From a virus: a stretch of DNA of 23,400 nucleotides. Below, piece by piece: positions 13,586-21,274 of the stretch. Each line of letters begins with the position of its first letter. Position 1 is the stretch's first letter. Position numbers and translations under genes: made by a program. The notes below the pieces were generated by a model, which had not been told where the DNA came from, did not search any database, and was given only the letters and a program-made list of their open reading frames with translations. The stretch is taken from IMG/VR virus record IMGVR_UViG_3300031841_004534, positions 1 to 23,400 of that record; one strand, 5' to 3'.

Positions 13586-13606
13586 TATTGGAAATAGTTA
13601 TTTGTA

Positions 13607-14086
13607 ATGCAGCTAGATAACTTCCTTAAGTCCAAAGTGCGATGGCACTTGGGGTACAATCAAACATCAATTCCTGCTGGTGATCTGGCACGACTTGAGG
13701 AAGCTGTTAGCAACATTCAAGATTCTTATTGGTACTCTAAAATTGTAGAGCAAGTTACGCGCTGCGATGAAGCAGAAAAGCGTACTGATATGACAGGTAG
13801 TGTTAACAATGACATTACTCCTGCTGGTCGCCGTGAAAACATTGCCGGTGATGTTGACCGTACCATCAGCACAACAGATTACAAAGAAACGTTGAAGACA
13901 TGGACACAGATCTACATGTATGAATGTGATCGTCTTGCTCTACATCTTTACGTTCCAAACTATCGTAATCCAGAACAAGCACGTTATCGTTTTAATCGAG
14001 AAGGTGCTGAGTTTATTCAAGCGTTACCAGGTCCAGCTGATGTTGCTGTTGGTACCAGGATTTATTTTGCTACTGAAGGTAGGTAA
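13607..14086 (+). CDS. Hypothetical protein, possible head-tail connector, 159 aa
   Basis: The 159-residue hydrophilic protein begins MQLDNFLKSKVRWHLGYN and has two helical stretches (LARLEEAVSNIQDSYWY near 27-43; YKETLKTWTQIYMYECDRL near 93-110) and a Pro/Arg-rich C-terminus. Size and position, after the capsid genes and before the lysozyme-like gene, fit a connector or adaptor protein. These are usually short and helical, but no signature confirms it. It begins 21 bases after the HhH gene and ends 2 bases before the next ATG. Confidence 0.65.
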   Translation: MQLDNFLKSKVRWHLGYNQTSIPAGDLARLEEAVSNIQDSYWYSKIVEQVTRCDEAEKRTDMTGSVNNDITPAGRRENIAGDVDRTISTTDYKETLKTWTQIYMYECDRLALHLYVPNYRNPEQARYRFNREGAEFIQALPGPADVAVGTRIYFATEGR

Positions 14087-14088
14087 TC

Positions 14089-14841
14089 ATGGCAAATCCA
14101 AGACGTGTTCTAGACATTATTGGTAAGTATGAATCTGATCCAGTTGGTGGTTACCAAGCTGTTAATCAAATTGGAGTTGCAGGTGGTCGCGGAGTTTTAG
14201 GTTATAGCGGTGACATCCGCAAAATGAAGCAACATGGTGGCCGTCCTCTCACTGATATGACTGTTGGTGAGATTATGAATCTACAAAAAGACACAGGAAT
14301 TTCTAATTCTGAATGGATTAATAAAGGAAAACTACATGCAGTTGGACGTTATCAATTTATTGGTCCAACTTTAAGAGAACGGGTTTCAAAACTTAAAATT
14401 GACCCCAGTCAAAAATTTACTCCAGAACTTCAAGATAAATTAGCCTTAGATTATATTAAAGAAGCGGGAAGTATTAGTCCTTGGATTGGACCAAGCGATA
14501 AAGCAACAACTGCTGAACGCGCAGACATTAGTGCATTTTTAAAAAACCCTAATCAACCCATAACACCAAATCAACAAAAAGAATTTAAACCAGAGACAAC
14601 ACAACAAACGGTTCCCACACAAACAACGCAGACTCAACTACCTGGTCAGCCAATTAACATCAACTTAATTGTTCCTGGGGCAACAACACAGAAAGAAACT
14701 AAAGATGATCTTGGTTCTCAATTCTTGAAATACTATATTGGTAAAGGTTTGGAATCTCCTCAAATGTTTACAGGACCTAAAATTGATCCTATAGGGCTTC
14801 TTACAAAAGCTTTTTCTGGCTCTACAAATTATTTTAGTTGA
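14089..14841 (+). CDS. Lysozyme-like (muramidase or transglycosylase) virion protein, 250 aa
   Basis: The N-terminal ~150 residues carry a lysozyme-superfamily pattern: an early Glu in a helix (IGKYESDPVGG, Glu15, the likely catalytic acid), a VGRYQFIGPTL motif (85-95) as in phage muramidases of the lambda-endolysin-like type, and TPELQDKLALDYI (111-123), which matches the usual helix after the active site. The remainder (about 155-205) is Pro/Gln/Thr-rich linker, followed by a C-terminal segment ending SGSTNYFS. The enzyme would cleave peptidoglycan glycan strands. Placement among structural genes and the long linker favour a virion-associated lysin that opens the wall at entry over a lysis endolysin; both remain possible. 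An AAGGTAGG stretch precedes the ATG. Confidence 0.75.
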   Translation: MANPRRVLDIIGKYESDPVGGYQAVNQIGVAGGRGVLGYSGDIRKMKQHGGRPLTDMTVGEIMNLQKDTGISNSEWINKGKLHAVGRYQFIGPTLRERVSKLKIDPSQKFTPELQDKLALDYIKEAGSISPWIGPSDKATTAERADISAFLKNPNQPITPNQQKEFKPETTQQTVPTQTTQTQLPGQPININLIVPGATTQKETKDDLGSQFLKYYIGKGLESPQMFTGPKIDPIGLLTKAFSGSTNYFS

Positions 14842-14843
14842 TT

Positions 14844-15056
14844 ATGGCAAAGAACAAAATGCCTCCTGAGCTTCTTGAACACTTCAAGAAAAAAGCTGCT
14901 AAGAAAAAAGGTAAAGGTGTAGAAACAGATGAAAACAAAAAAGAATCTGATAACTCACGTCGCAAAGAAGCAGTAAAGAAAGCTCGCGTTAAGATGGAAG
15001 AAAAGAGTCGATCTAATCGTGACAAGCAAAAAAAAGCTAATCAAGAACGCTCTTAA
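14844..15056 (+). CDS. Small highly charged Lys/Glu-rich protein, 70 aa
   Basis: The start is the ATG at 14844, two bases after the preceding TGA; a TTG at 14838 is in frame but unlikely. The 70 residues are dominated by Lys, Glu, Arg and Asn, with blocks such as HFKKKAAKKKGKG and RRKEAVKKARVKMEEKSR. They should form a charged helix or remain disordered. There is no hydrophobic core and no motif. Its 3' end overlaps a 48-aa gene read in the +1 frame. The function is unknown; nucleic-acid binding or virion packing is possible from its charge. Confidence 0.65.
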   Translation: MAKNKMPPELLEHFKKKAAKKKGKGVETDENKKESDNSRRKEAVKKARVKMEEKSRSNRDKQKKANQERS

Positions 15057-15165
15057 GCAGCCTGAGTTCTTTGCACCAGAAGAAATTATGTATATGCAGT
15101 TCTGGCTTTCAGAACATAAACGTCAAAAGCAGGCAAAAAAATTGAACAAACATCTTGATGTTTGA
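15019..15165 (+). CDS. 48-aa basic protein in a +1 overlap (GTG start)
   Basis: A GTG at 15019 opens a 48-residue frame (TSKKKLIKNALKQPEFF, then APEEIMYMQFWLSEHKRQK) overlapping the last 38 bases of the gene before and filling what would otherwise be a 140-base gap. The pattern, a basic helix followed by an aromatic E-x-x-Y-M-x-x-W-L motif and a basic C-terminal helix, looks like real protein, and I recall similar tiny proteins in cyanophage genomes. An internal ATG at 15085 would give only 26 residues. The overlap and unusual start lower certainty. Confidence 0.6.
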   Translation: MTSKKKLIKNALKQPEFFAPEEIMYMQFWLSEHKRQKQAKKLNKHLDV

Positions 15166-15187
15166 TCAGCTAAAATAAAAACAACAT

Positions 15188-15202
15188 AAGGTAGAAACAT
15201 TG
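15188..15202 (+). promoter_or_regulatory. Ribosome-binding site supporting a TTG start
   Basis: AAGG (15188-15191) stands 8 bases before TTG (15200-15202). The encoded AASSSNKQPLLVDRPASS reads as a normal virion-protein N-terminus and no ATG is available near it, so TTG is the likely start. Confidence 0.55.
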
Positions 15203-15997
15203 GCAGCATCAAGTTCCAATAAGCAACCACTTTTGGTTGACCGTCCAGCGTCCTCTAGTACACTACTGACTGTTGCATCTGGTCAGTTGTTTGCTACCAG
15301 TTTAATTCCAACTGCAGTTGGCAATGCAACAAAAGTTTTTGATGTTGATTCTGCATTGACAGATACATCAATTAGTGGTGCTTATATTGATGAGATTTAT
15401 CTTCGTTACACCAAAGATGTTAACCTTTTTGTTGATGCCAAAACTGCCCTGACTGGTACCTATGTTCAGAGTAATGATGGTTCTACTTTAGGTACTCCTG
15501 GTACTGTTTTAACTGTTACTGCTTCCAACCATAACTTGAAGGTTGGTCAAAGCCTTTATTTAAACTTTACCAGTGGTACAGCAACTGATGCTGAACTAAC
15601 AGTTACTGCCATTACCGGCACCACATTTACAATGACTGCTGGTAACAGTCTTGATACTTCCGGTAACGTTAATATTTACAATCCAATTGATATTTGTTTC
15701 TACGCTGTTAATACCGGAATCATTACAAGCACCAATCAATTCTTGCCTTTGTTTGTGGTTAATGTAGAAGCAACTCCTGCAGATCAAAATTACAGTTTAA
15801 CGCTTAAAGAGAAACTCCCTCTTATTAATCATCCAGTTCCTCACGCTGGTTCTAACTTTGGTTCTGCTAACAATGAAGTAGCACCAAAAATGCGTGGATT
15901 GATGCTTCCTCGTGGTATTGCTCTTTATGCTGCAGTTAGTGGCACTACTGCGCTGACCAATGGTTTTTACGTTAATGTCCAAGCTGGTTACTATTGA
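15200..15997 (+). CDS. Beta-rich virion protein with one HGL-type repeat domain, 265 aa
   Basis: The 265-residue protein starts at TTG with a suitable AAGG upstream. It is Ser/Thr/Asn-rich and almost entirely beta by composition. Residues about 98-160 form one copy of a domain found three times in the 769-aa protein downstream: a VLTVTASNHNLKVGQ segment, an LNFTSG turn, ELTVTAITGTTFTMTA and a DTSGNVNIY end. The C-terminal ~80 residues (LPLINHPVPHAG; MRGLMLPRGIALYAAVSG) look like a virion structural domain, perhaps a tail or decoration protein. It shares a TGATG stop/start overlap with the next gene. Confidence 0.7.
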   Translation: MAASSSNKQPLLVDRPASSSTLLTVASGQLFATSLIPTAVGNATKVFDVDSALTDTSISGAYIDEIYLRYTKDVNLFVDAKTALTGTYVQSNDGSTLGTPGTVLTVTASNHNLKVGQSLYLNFTSGTATDAELTVTAITGTTFTMTAGNSLDTSGNVNIYNPIDICFYAVNTGIITSTNQFLPLFVVNVEATPADQNYSLTLKEKLPLINHPVPHAGSNFGSANNEVAPKMRGLMLPRGIALYAAVSGTTALTNGFYVNVQAGYY

Positions 15998-16143
15998 TGC
16001 AAGATAATCGCAAACAAGACAATATTAATTGGCGTTTAGCTGTTAACATTGCCAATAATTGGCGAAGAATGATGGGTGTTCCTGAGGTAAATTATCTTTA
16101 TCCAGGATCACCAGATAAAAAGTTAAGTATCAATGCCGCGTAA
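15997..16143 (+). CDS. 48-aa hypothetical protein between two virion genes
   Basis: A 48-residue frame starts in a TGATG overlap with the gene before and ends with TAA at 16141-16143, overlapping the next gene's first 11 bases. It therefore exactly bridges the gap between the two large genes. The protein is helical and polar at first (QDNRKQDNINWRLAVNIANNWRRMMG), then extended (VPEVNYLYPGSPDK). Trp and Arg pairs and the coupled overlaps at both ends support a translated gene. The function is unknown. Confidence 0.75.
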   Translation: MQDNRKQDNINWRLAVNIANNWRRMMGVPEVNYLYPGSPDKKLSINAA

Positions 16144-18442
16144 AAAAAAGAGTTTTGGTGGATCTTTTGATGCTAGCTTCAAAGGATTTGATGATGTAAG
16201 TAAAAAGAGTAAAAAGAAATATGATCTTGGAGATAATGATCCTTATAAGTTCACACCAGATGATTACTCTGTAACCAGCCGCATTAGATTTTATGATCAC
16301 GACAGCCTCTGGTCTAGATGGAGGCGTGGTTACGATTTATACTGCATTACTCAAACGTACTTAGGATCTAATGCCACAGAACGCAACACCCGTGGCGACT
16401 TTAGGATGTACGTTGCTTTCCAGCAGTTTCCTGGTGTTTTTATTCCAGCACGAGTATTTACGTTCCCAAGCAGCAATCCAGAAATTGGAGAACAGATCGT
16501 TGCTGTTCGTGATACGAATAGTTTTAGTTTTTATAACTTTGGGTTACCTATCGAAAGTGTTCGTTATCTAACAGCACCCACACCTGGAAACTATTCTCAG
16601 ACTGGGACAACTATTATTGTCACACTAAATGAGCATGGTTTATATCCAGGAGAATCTGTTTATCTTGTTTTTACTTCAGGTGCTGGTGTAAATGAAACGC
16701 TTACAATTACATCAACAACATTAAATACATTTACCTGTACTGCTTCTGCTTCTGTTACTACTAGTGGCAATGTTCAGGTCCGACAGAACACAACATTTGA
16801 TAATCCAGTGTGGACAGAGATGCGTGTTGCTTTACGCTTCTTGCCCACACCTGTTAATTTTTTTGGTGGTGAACGTTTAGCTGATCGCGTCATTGAACGT
16901 GATCCAGGTGTTGTGTTCAATTACTCTCAAACTGGTACAACTATTACAGTTAACTGTTCTTCCGCCCATGGTCTTTCTAACGGTAATAAGGTACTTCTTG
17001 TTTTTTTTACTGGTATTTCTATTCCAGGTTTATACGATGTTACTGTCACAAGTTCAACACAATTCACTGTTACATCTGTGGCGCCAGCAACAACTTCAGG
17101 TACTGGTGTTTTAAGTAGAAGAATTCGTGGTTACAATTACAATGATTATGTAGGTTACACCGTTACAGGCGTTGACATTACAACTAATGAAATTTTATTT
17201 CAACGTGATGATAGCTATGGTAATCGTATTTTTGACCCTGAAACAGGGTTGCCTGCCACCCAAGGCATCACAAAAACAATCACGCCAGCGTATCGAGGTT
17301 TTGAAGTTGGACGCTACTTAACAACTGAGATTCGTTATCAATGCACCTGTCAAGATTTTTTACGCCGAGAAAATTATAACTTTTACAAAGATTCTTCTAA
17401 AAGTAAATTTCCAAGAACACCAGGAAATATTGTTAAACCTGGTCAACGTTTAAATCGTGATGGTAATGTTGTTAACACCAGAGATAATGTTGGCGTTTAC
17501 AACGACTTTGGTTATGTCCCTGTCAATAATTTTTATGAATTACCTGGTTATGAAGATAAGGCAAATTTTTCCTATCCCAACTTACTTTATTATCAGGCAA
17601 GGTGGTGCAAGCATATCTACGCTGCAATGTGGTCTGTTGTTCATGATGAAGGTAATGATTCAATTAATCTCAATGCACGTTATGAACAAGCAGATGGACC
17701 TAACATTATAATCAATGCAGAAGGACATGACCTTGGAGTCAACACAAGAATTGAATTAGATTTTACAAGCGGTAACGCAATTTCTGGTGAATACACTGTT
17801 ACGCAAGTTATTGACGACAATAATTTTGTTATTATTTATCCGTTCAGTCAAACTACAAGTGGTTATTGCACTGTAAGAAATCTTCGTAACCATGAGTACG
17901 TTAATACGTGGCTTTTAGAACCTAATGACCAACCTATTGGCGATGCCTTAATTAAGTTCTATGAACGACTGACCAAAGAAAATGAACGCACAAAAGAGCA
18001 AGCAGAACGTCTTGCTATGATGAATTACGGTATGCCTTGGACTGGCGCTAAAGAAATTACAGGTGCGCGTAATCAACCAGAACAGGTTGGAAACTTTGAT
18101 GCGAATCTTATTAGCATGATGATGACAGATGATATTAGAAGAGAAAGCAATGAATTGAATCGTGATGGCGTAAGGGTTAATACAACAACAAATATGTTGT
18201 TGATGATGAATAAAGTATTTAATATTGATCAAAACTTAATTCAAGATACCAAAATTGGTATGCTGGATCAACCACTTACGGATTACACCAGTGACTTTCA
18301 GTTTGGTGAGATTGATGGTGGTAAATACCTAAATGGACAACCAGTTCCATCAGGAGTTAACAGTACATTAGATTGTACGACCTATGATCCGTTTGTTCCG
18401 CAGGCCATCATTGTTGATGCTGGCATCTATCTAAACACTTGA
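16133..18442 (+). CDS. Large virion protein with three HGL-type repeats and a SWIM-like CxC...CxH pattern, 769 aa
   Basis: The 769-residue protein has a very basic N-terminus (PRKKKSFGG), an aromatic first domain (about 45-145), and beta repeats at about 150-218 (YSQTGTTIIVTLNEHGL), 257-330 (YSQTGTTITVNCSSAHGL) and 516-583 (INAEGHDLGVNTRIELDFTSG). Between repeats 2 and 3 it has CTC (Cys404, Cys406) and CKH (Cys492, His494), with 85 residues between the pairs, a widely spaced version of the SWIM zinc-binding pattern. The C-terminal part includes a charged helix (FYERLTKENERTKEQAERL, about 608-626) and ends in a beta segment. Size and position suggest a tail nozzle, tail or baseplate-like protein, but I do not recognise a specific family. 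Confidence 0.75.
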   Translation: MPRKKKSFGGSFDASFKGFDDVSKKSKKKYDLGDNDPYKFTPDDYSVTSRIRFYDHDSLWSRWRRGYDLYCITQTYLGSNATERNTRGDFRMYVAFQQFPGVFIPARVFTFPSSNPEIGEQIVAVRDTNSFSFYNFGLPIESVRYLTAPTPGNYSQTGTTIIVTLNEHGLYPGESVYLVFTSGAGVNETLTITSTTLNTFTCTASASVTTSGNVQVRQNTTFDNPVWTEMRVALRFLPTPVNFFGGERLADRVIERDPGVVFNYSQTGTTITVNCSSAHGLSNGNKVLLVFFTGISIPGLYDVTVTSSTQFTVTSVAPATTSGTGVLSRRIRGYNYNDYVGYTVTGVDITTNEILFQRDDSYGNRIFDPETGLPATQGITKTITPAYRGFEVGRYLTTEIRYQCTCQDFLRRENYNFYKDSSKSKFPRTPGNIVKPGQRLNRDGNVVNTRDNVGVYNDFGYVPVNNFYELPGYEDKANFSYPNLLYYQARWCKHIYAAMWSVVHDEGNDSINLNARYEQADGPNIIINAEGHDLGVNTRIELDFTSGNAISGEYTVTQVIDDNNFVIIYPFSQTTSGYCTVRNLRNHEYVNTWLLEPNDQPIGDALIKFYERLTKENERTKEQAERLAMMNYGMPWTGAKEITGARNQPEQVGNFDANLISMMMTDDIRRESNELNRDGVRVNTTTNMLLMMNKVFNIDQNLIQDTKIGMLDQPLTDYTSDFQFGEIDGGKYLNGQPVPSGVNSTLDCTTYDPFVPQAIIVDAGIYLNT

Positions 18443-18443
18443 T

Positions 18444-18872
18444 ATGACCATTCAAATCCTTAGCAGGCGTTCCACTCTTCTTAATGACAGACCATTCCCA
18501 ATTCGCATTGGTGATGGAGAGCTAGCATTAAATCTTAATCCTGCTGATCCGGGTCTTTACTTTGCGGATAGCACCGGAGCACCTTCTACAGGGCTCATCA
18601 AGGTTGGTCCGGTTCATGTAGACTCAACGCCACCTAACGCAGCACCTACAGGCTTTATAAACCTTTCTAAAGGTGAGCAGTGGCTTAATACAACCTCAAG
18701 TCCTATTCTTAATATCCATGATGGAACCTCCTGGCAACAACCTAAAGCAGTTGCTTCCGTTAGCTCTGGTTCTTTTCCCACTATTCCTATTAACGGCCAG
18801 CTTCATTACGATGAATCTGTTACAACTTTATACATCTATCGCACATCTACTGCCAGCTGGACTGCAATTTAA
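18444..18872 (+). CDS. Fibre- or tail-associated beta-rich protein, 142 aa
   Basis: The 142-residue protein starts one base after the preceding stop (TGATATG). The N-terminus has the pattern RxGELALNLNPADPGLYFADSTG plus LIKVGP, which I recall from tail-fibre-type proteins of marine phages, where it precedes fibre modules. Two small repeats follow: GEQWLNTTSSPILNIHDGTSWQ-like (about 76-97) and GQLHYDESVTTLYIYRTSTASW-like (about 118-140), each ending in a Trp, as in short beta modules that show a chemical or glycan-facing edge. It ends in a 4-base convergent overlap with the reverse-strand gene. Confidence 0.65.
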   Translation: MTIQILSRRSTLLNDRPFPIRIGDGELALNLNPADPGLYFADSTGAPSTGLIKVGPVHVDSTPPNAAPTGFINLSKGEQWLNTTSSPILNIHDGTSWQQPKAVASVSSGSFPTIPINGQLHYDESVTTLYIYRTSTASWTAI

Positions 18873-19120
18873 TCCTTTGCTTGCTTAATCATAAATTCCC
18901 AGATACGATCTAACTTTTGATTAAGACCATTCATTTCTCGAATGTAATCTTGCTTAAGGACATAATCTCTAATCATATCTTCTTCTACATCATCAATTTT
19001 ATCTTCTAACTCATCGAATTTTTTTTTAATTTTTTCGTTAAAAGTGTTTAATGCTCTGCCTACGCCAGTGAATGCAGCAAAGGCACTTGTAATTATTACG
19101 GCAATAATTTCAGGTGCCAT
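18869..19120 (-). CDS. Reverse-strand small membrane/coiled-coil protein, 83 aa
   Basis: This is the only convincing gene on the minus strand. The 83-residue protein has one apolar N-terminal segment (about 4-21, EIIAVIITSAFAAFTGVG) followed by a charged coiled coil (about 28-80: FNEKIKKKFDELEDKIDD, then NQKLDRIWEFMIKQ). One membrane helix plus a cytoplasmic or periplasmic coil is compatible with a holin-like, lysis-accessory or membrane-anchored protein. Similar small proteins appear in cyanophage genomes as I recall, without a proven function. Its stop overlaps the plus-strand gene's TAA (TTAA). Transcription must begin in the 75-base gap to 19195, which holds a perfect inverted repeat with outward-facing -10-like boxes. 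Confidence 0.75.
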   Translation of the reverse strand: MAPEIIAVIITSAFAAFTGVGRALNTFNEKIKKKFDELEDKIDDVEEDMIRDYVLKQDYIREMNGLNQKLDRIWEFMIKQAKD

Positions 19121-19145
19121 TGTTCATTGCATTTATTCCTACTAC

Positions 19146-19174
19146 TATTCTAAAGGATTTAACAACTTAGAATA
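19146..19174. promoter_or_regulatory. Inverted repeat with divergent -10-like boxes between opposed genes
   Basis: TATTCTAA (19146-19153) and TTAGAATA (19167-19174) are a perfect 8-bp inverted repeat with a 13-base centre. Each arm carries TAGAAT (5 of 6 to TATAAT), facing outward: the minus-strand copy toward the gene ending at 18869, the plus-strand copy toward the gene at 19196. The -35 regions are poor. It may be a divergent promoter and/or an operator. Confidence 0.4.
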
Positions 19175-19195
19175 AAAGAAATAATTTAAGGTCAT

Positions 19196-19723
19196 ATGGC
19201 AACAGGATATGAGCCCAACATAGAAGGCGCTCTTGCTGTCCTTGTTGATCTTATGGTTGGAGAGGGCATAACCATGGCGCGTGGACCTTACGCTCTTAAC
19301 TTCAGGGGTCTAGTTGATGCTTTAATTGATTTAAAAGAAAATTACCCAACCAGAGTACCTAGTAGTTTTGAACTTAATTTGGTAGCTGGTGAAAACATTT
19401 CTCAAAGTCAAGTTGTTTACATTGACGTTTCTAATGGTGAAGTCTATAAAGCAATTGCAAGTGGAACTGTAAATGAAGCAACAGTCTTAGGTTTTGCAAA
19501 AGAAAATAAAAATGCAGGACAAGTAATTAGTATTCAAGTTGGTGGCATTCTTTCGTTGTCAGGATTGGATGAAGGAGAGATTTATTTCTTGTCTGCTGCC
19601 TCTGCTGGTTCAATTACATTGACACCACCTTCAACTGCTGGCCAGTTTGTAACTAGGGTTGGAGAAGCTGGTAGTACAGCACAGATGTGCATTAAACCTG
19701 AAGTTCCTATTCTCTTAAGCTAA
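19196..19723 (+). CDS. Tail-fibre or particle-surface beta protein, 175 aa
   Basis: The 175-residue protein has AAGG six bases upstream of its ATG. The N-terminal third is helical (GALAVLVDLMVGEGITMARG; FRGLVDALIDLKENY). From about residue 62 there is a beta domain of the type AGENISQSQVVYIDVSNGEVYKA..., with VLGFAKE, GQVISIQVGG, GLDEGEIYFLSAASAG and a closing AGQFVTRVGEAGS. This alternation of strands is typical of small phage surface or fibre domains also seen in decoration proteins. It follows the divergent promoter region and precedes clear fibre genes, so a fibre or adhesin subunit is likely. Confidence 0.7.
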   Translation: MATGYEPNIEGALAVLVDLMVGEGITMARGPYALNFRGLVDALIDLKENYPTRVPSSFELNLVAGENISQSQVVYIDVSNGEVYKAIASGTVNEATVLGFAKENKNAGQVISIQVGGILSLSGLDEGEIYFLSAASAGSITLTPPSTAGQFVTRVGEAGSTAQMCIKPEVPILLS

Positions 19724-19727
19724 TATT

Positions 19728-20864
19728 ATGGCAACTCGTAAAGCGCTAGCATTAGTCAGTGGTTATTTTGAGGAGGTCAACACTCCTACAGATAAACTTG
19801 ATTTTGCTGGCAATACTACTACTGATTTAACTGAGGGCACTAATCTTTATTACACTGACGCACGCGCACGCGCTTCAATTTCTGTTACAAATACTAGCGG
19901 CAATGGTTCTTTAAGTTATAACAACAGCACTGGCGTCATTACCTATACAGGTCCATCTGGATCTGCATCTGAAATTCGTGCTCACTTCAGTGTTGCTGCT
20001 GGATCAGGTTTAACTTATGACAGTGGTACGGGTGAGTTTGGTACCAATGCCATTCCCAATGCTCAGCTTGCTAATAGTTTAGTAACACTTGGTAGCACCC
20101 TTGTTAATCTTGGTGATACTAAAACAACGCTTTCGGGTTTTACTTTAATTGAATCAGCACAATATAACGTTAACGGTCTAGGGATTCAATTTGAAGGCAT
20201 AACACCAGATGGTTTTGAAACCTCTTTAGTTGTTGAAGATCCAACAGCTGATCAAATAATTACACTGCCTGACTCTACAGGTACAGTTGCACTACTTGAA
20301 TCGTTAAGTGCAACCAATACAGGATCTGGTTATGGTTCACTGTCTTATAACAATACTACTGGGGTGTTCGATTTCTCAGTTGTTACTGATGCTAACATCC
20401 GTGGTTCTATTTCTGTTACGGATGCAGGTGGAGATGGATCTTTATCCTATAACTCTGGAACCGGTGTTATTACTTACACTGGCCCCAGTGCTAGTGAAGT
20501 AAGAGCACATCTTAGTGTTGCAGTTGGTTCTGGATTAACGTATAACTTAGGTACTGGGGAACTTGGTACCAGCAACATTCCCAACAGCCAGCTGCAAAAC
20601 TCAACCATCACAGTAGGTTATAGTTCAGTAGCGCTGGGTAGCACTCTGACAACAATTGCAGGATTGACTTCAGTTACTTCGGCTGCATTGATTACCAATG
20701 ATAATGGTTTTAGGGTACGAGATAATGGTGACAATACAAAACAACTTGCTTTTGAATGCTCTAGTATTACAACTGCAACGACACGTACAATGACAGTTCC
20801 AGATAGCAATGGGACAATATCAACAGAAGATTTTGCTACTGCTGTAGCTATTGCATTAGGATAG
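19728..20864 (+). CDS. Tail fibre protein with duplicated beta modules, 378 aa
   Basis: The 378-residue protein carries an early LTEGTNLYYTDARARAS segment (about 36-52) characteristic of trimeric fibre proteins of T4-like and marine phages. A module of about 55 residues follows, present twice (about 58-115 and 233-290): GSLSYNNSTGVITYTGPS, a short spacer, then GSGLTYDSGTGEFGT and IPNAQL. Further fibre motifs are DPTADQIITLPDSTGTVAL (about 173-191) and, near the C-terminus, TRTMTVPDSNGTIS (about 348-361). Repetition, Ser/Thr/Gly richness and lack of cysteine suggest a shaft that trimerises. Receptor-binding specificity probably resides in genes downstream. The two modules differ at several positions, so the duplication is not recent. 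Confidence 0.8.
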   Translation: MATRKALALVSGYFEEVNTPTDKLDFAGNTTTDLTEGTNLYYTDARARASISVTNTSGNGSLSYNNSTGVITYTGPSGSASEIRAHFSVAAGSGLTYDSGTGEFGTNAIPNAQLANSLVTLGSTLVNLGDTKTTLSGFTLIESAQYNVNGLGIQFEGITPDGFETSLVVEDPTADQIITLPDSTGTVALLESLSATNTGSGYGSLSYNNTTGVFDFSVVTDANIRGSISVTDAGGDGSLSYNSGTGVITYTGPSASEVRAHLSVAVGSGLTYNLGTGELGTSNIPNSQLQNSTITVGYSSVALGSTLTTIAGLTSVTSAALITNDNGFRVRDNGDNTKQLAFECSSITTATTRTMTVPDSNGTISTEDFATAVAIALG

Positions 20865-20868
20865 AATT

Positions 20869-21273
20869 ATGTCAACTCAAGTACAATTTCGTAGAGGTAC
20901 AACTGTAGAGCACTCAGGTTTTACTGGTGCTATTGGAGAAGTTACGGTTGATACCGTCAAACAAACTTGTGTTGTCCACGATGCCACACAAGCTGGTGGT
21001 TATCCTCTTCTCAGAGAAGATTGTACCAATGCAGCTCTATCTCTTGGTTCACTAACAAGTTGCGCTTTAAAATTTGCTGGTGATTCTGATACTGGTATCA
21101 TTAGTACAGGTACAAATCAAATTGCACTTGTTACCGGTGGGGTTGCTAGACTTACAATAGATGGATCAGGTGCAGTTACTATTCCAGGTAACTTAATTGT
21201 CTCAGGAAATCTTACTGTGAACGGATCCTTTTCTTCTACTGACCAGCTTGCACTTATTGTTGCTTTAGGCTGA
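20869..21273 (+). CDS. Fibre-associated protein with Mtd-N-like head, 134 aa
   Basis: The 134-residue protein starts QVQFRRGTTVEHSGFTGAIGE, the RRGTT...GEVTVDT pattern seen at the N-terminus of phage adhesins such as the major tropism determinant N-domain family. That domain trimerises and attaches to the tail. After a short linker it has one copy of the FAGDSDTGIISTGTNQIAL module also present in the 387-aa fibre downstream, and a GNLIVSGNLTVNGS beta stretch. The short C-terminus (TDQLALIVALG) resembles the end of the preceding fibre. It has the parts of an adaptor but lacks a large receptor-binding domain, so partner fibres are expected. Confidence 0.7.
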   Translation: MSTQVQFRRGTTVEHSGFTGAIGEVTVDTVKQTCVVHDATQAGGYPLLREDCTNAALSLGSLTSCALKFAGDSDTGIISTGTNQIALVTGGVARLTIDGSGAVTIPGNLIVSGNLTVNGSFSSTDQLALIVALG

Positions 21274-21274
21274 T

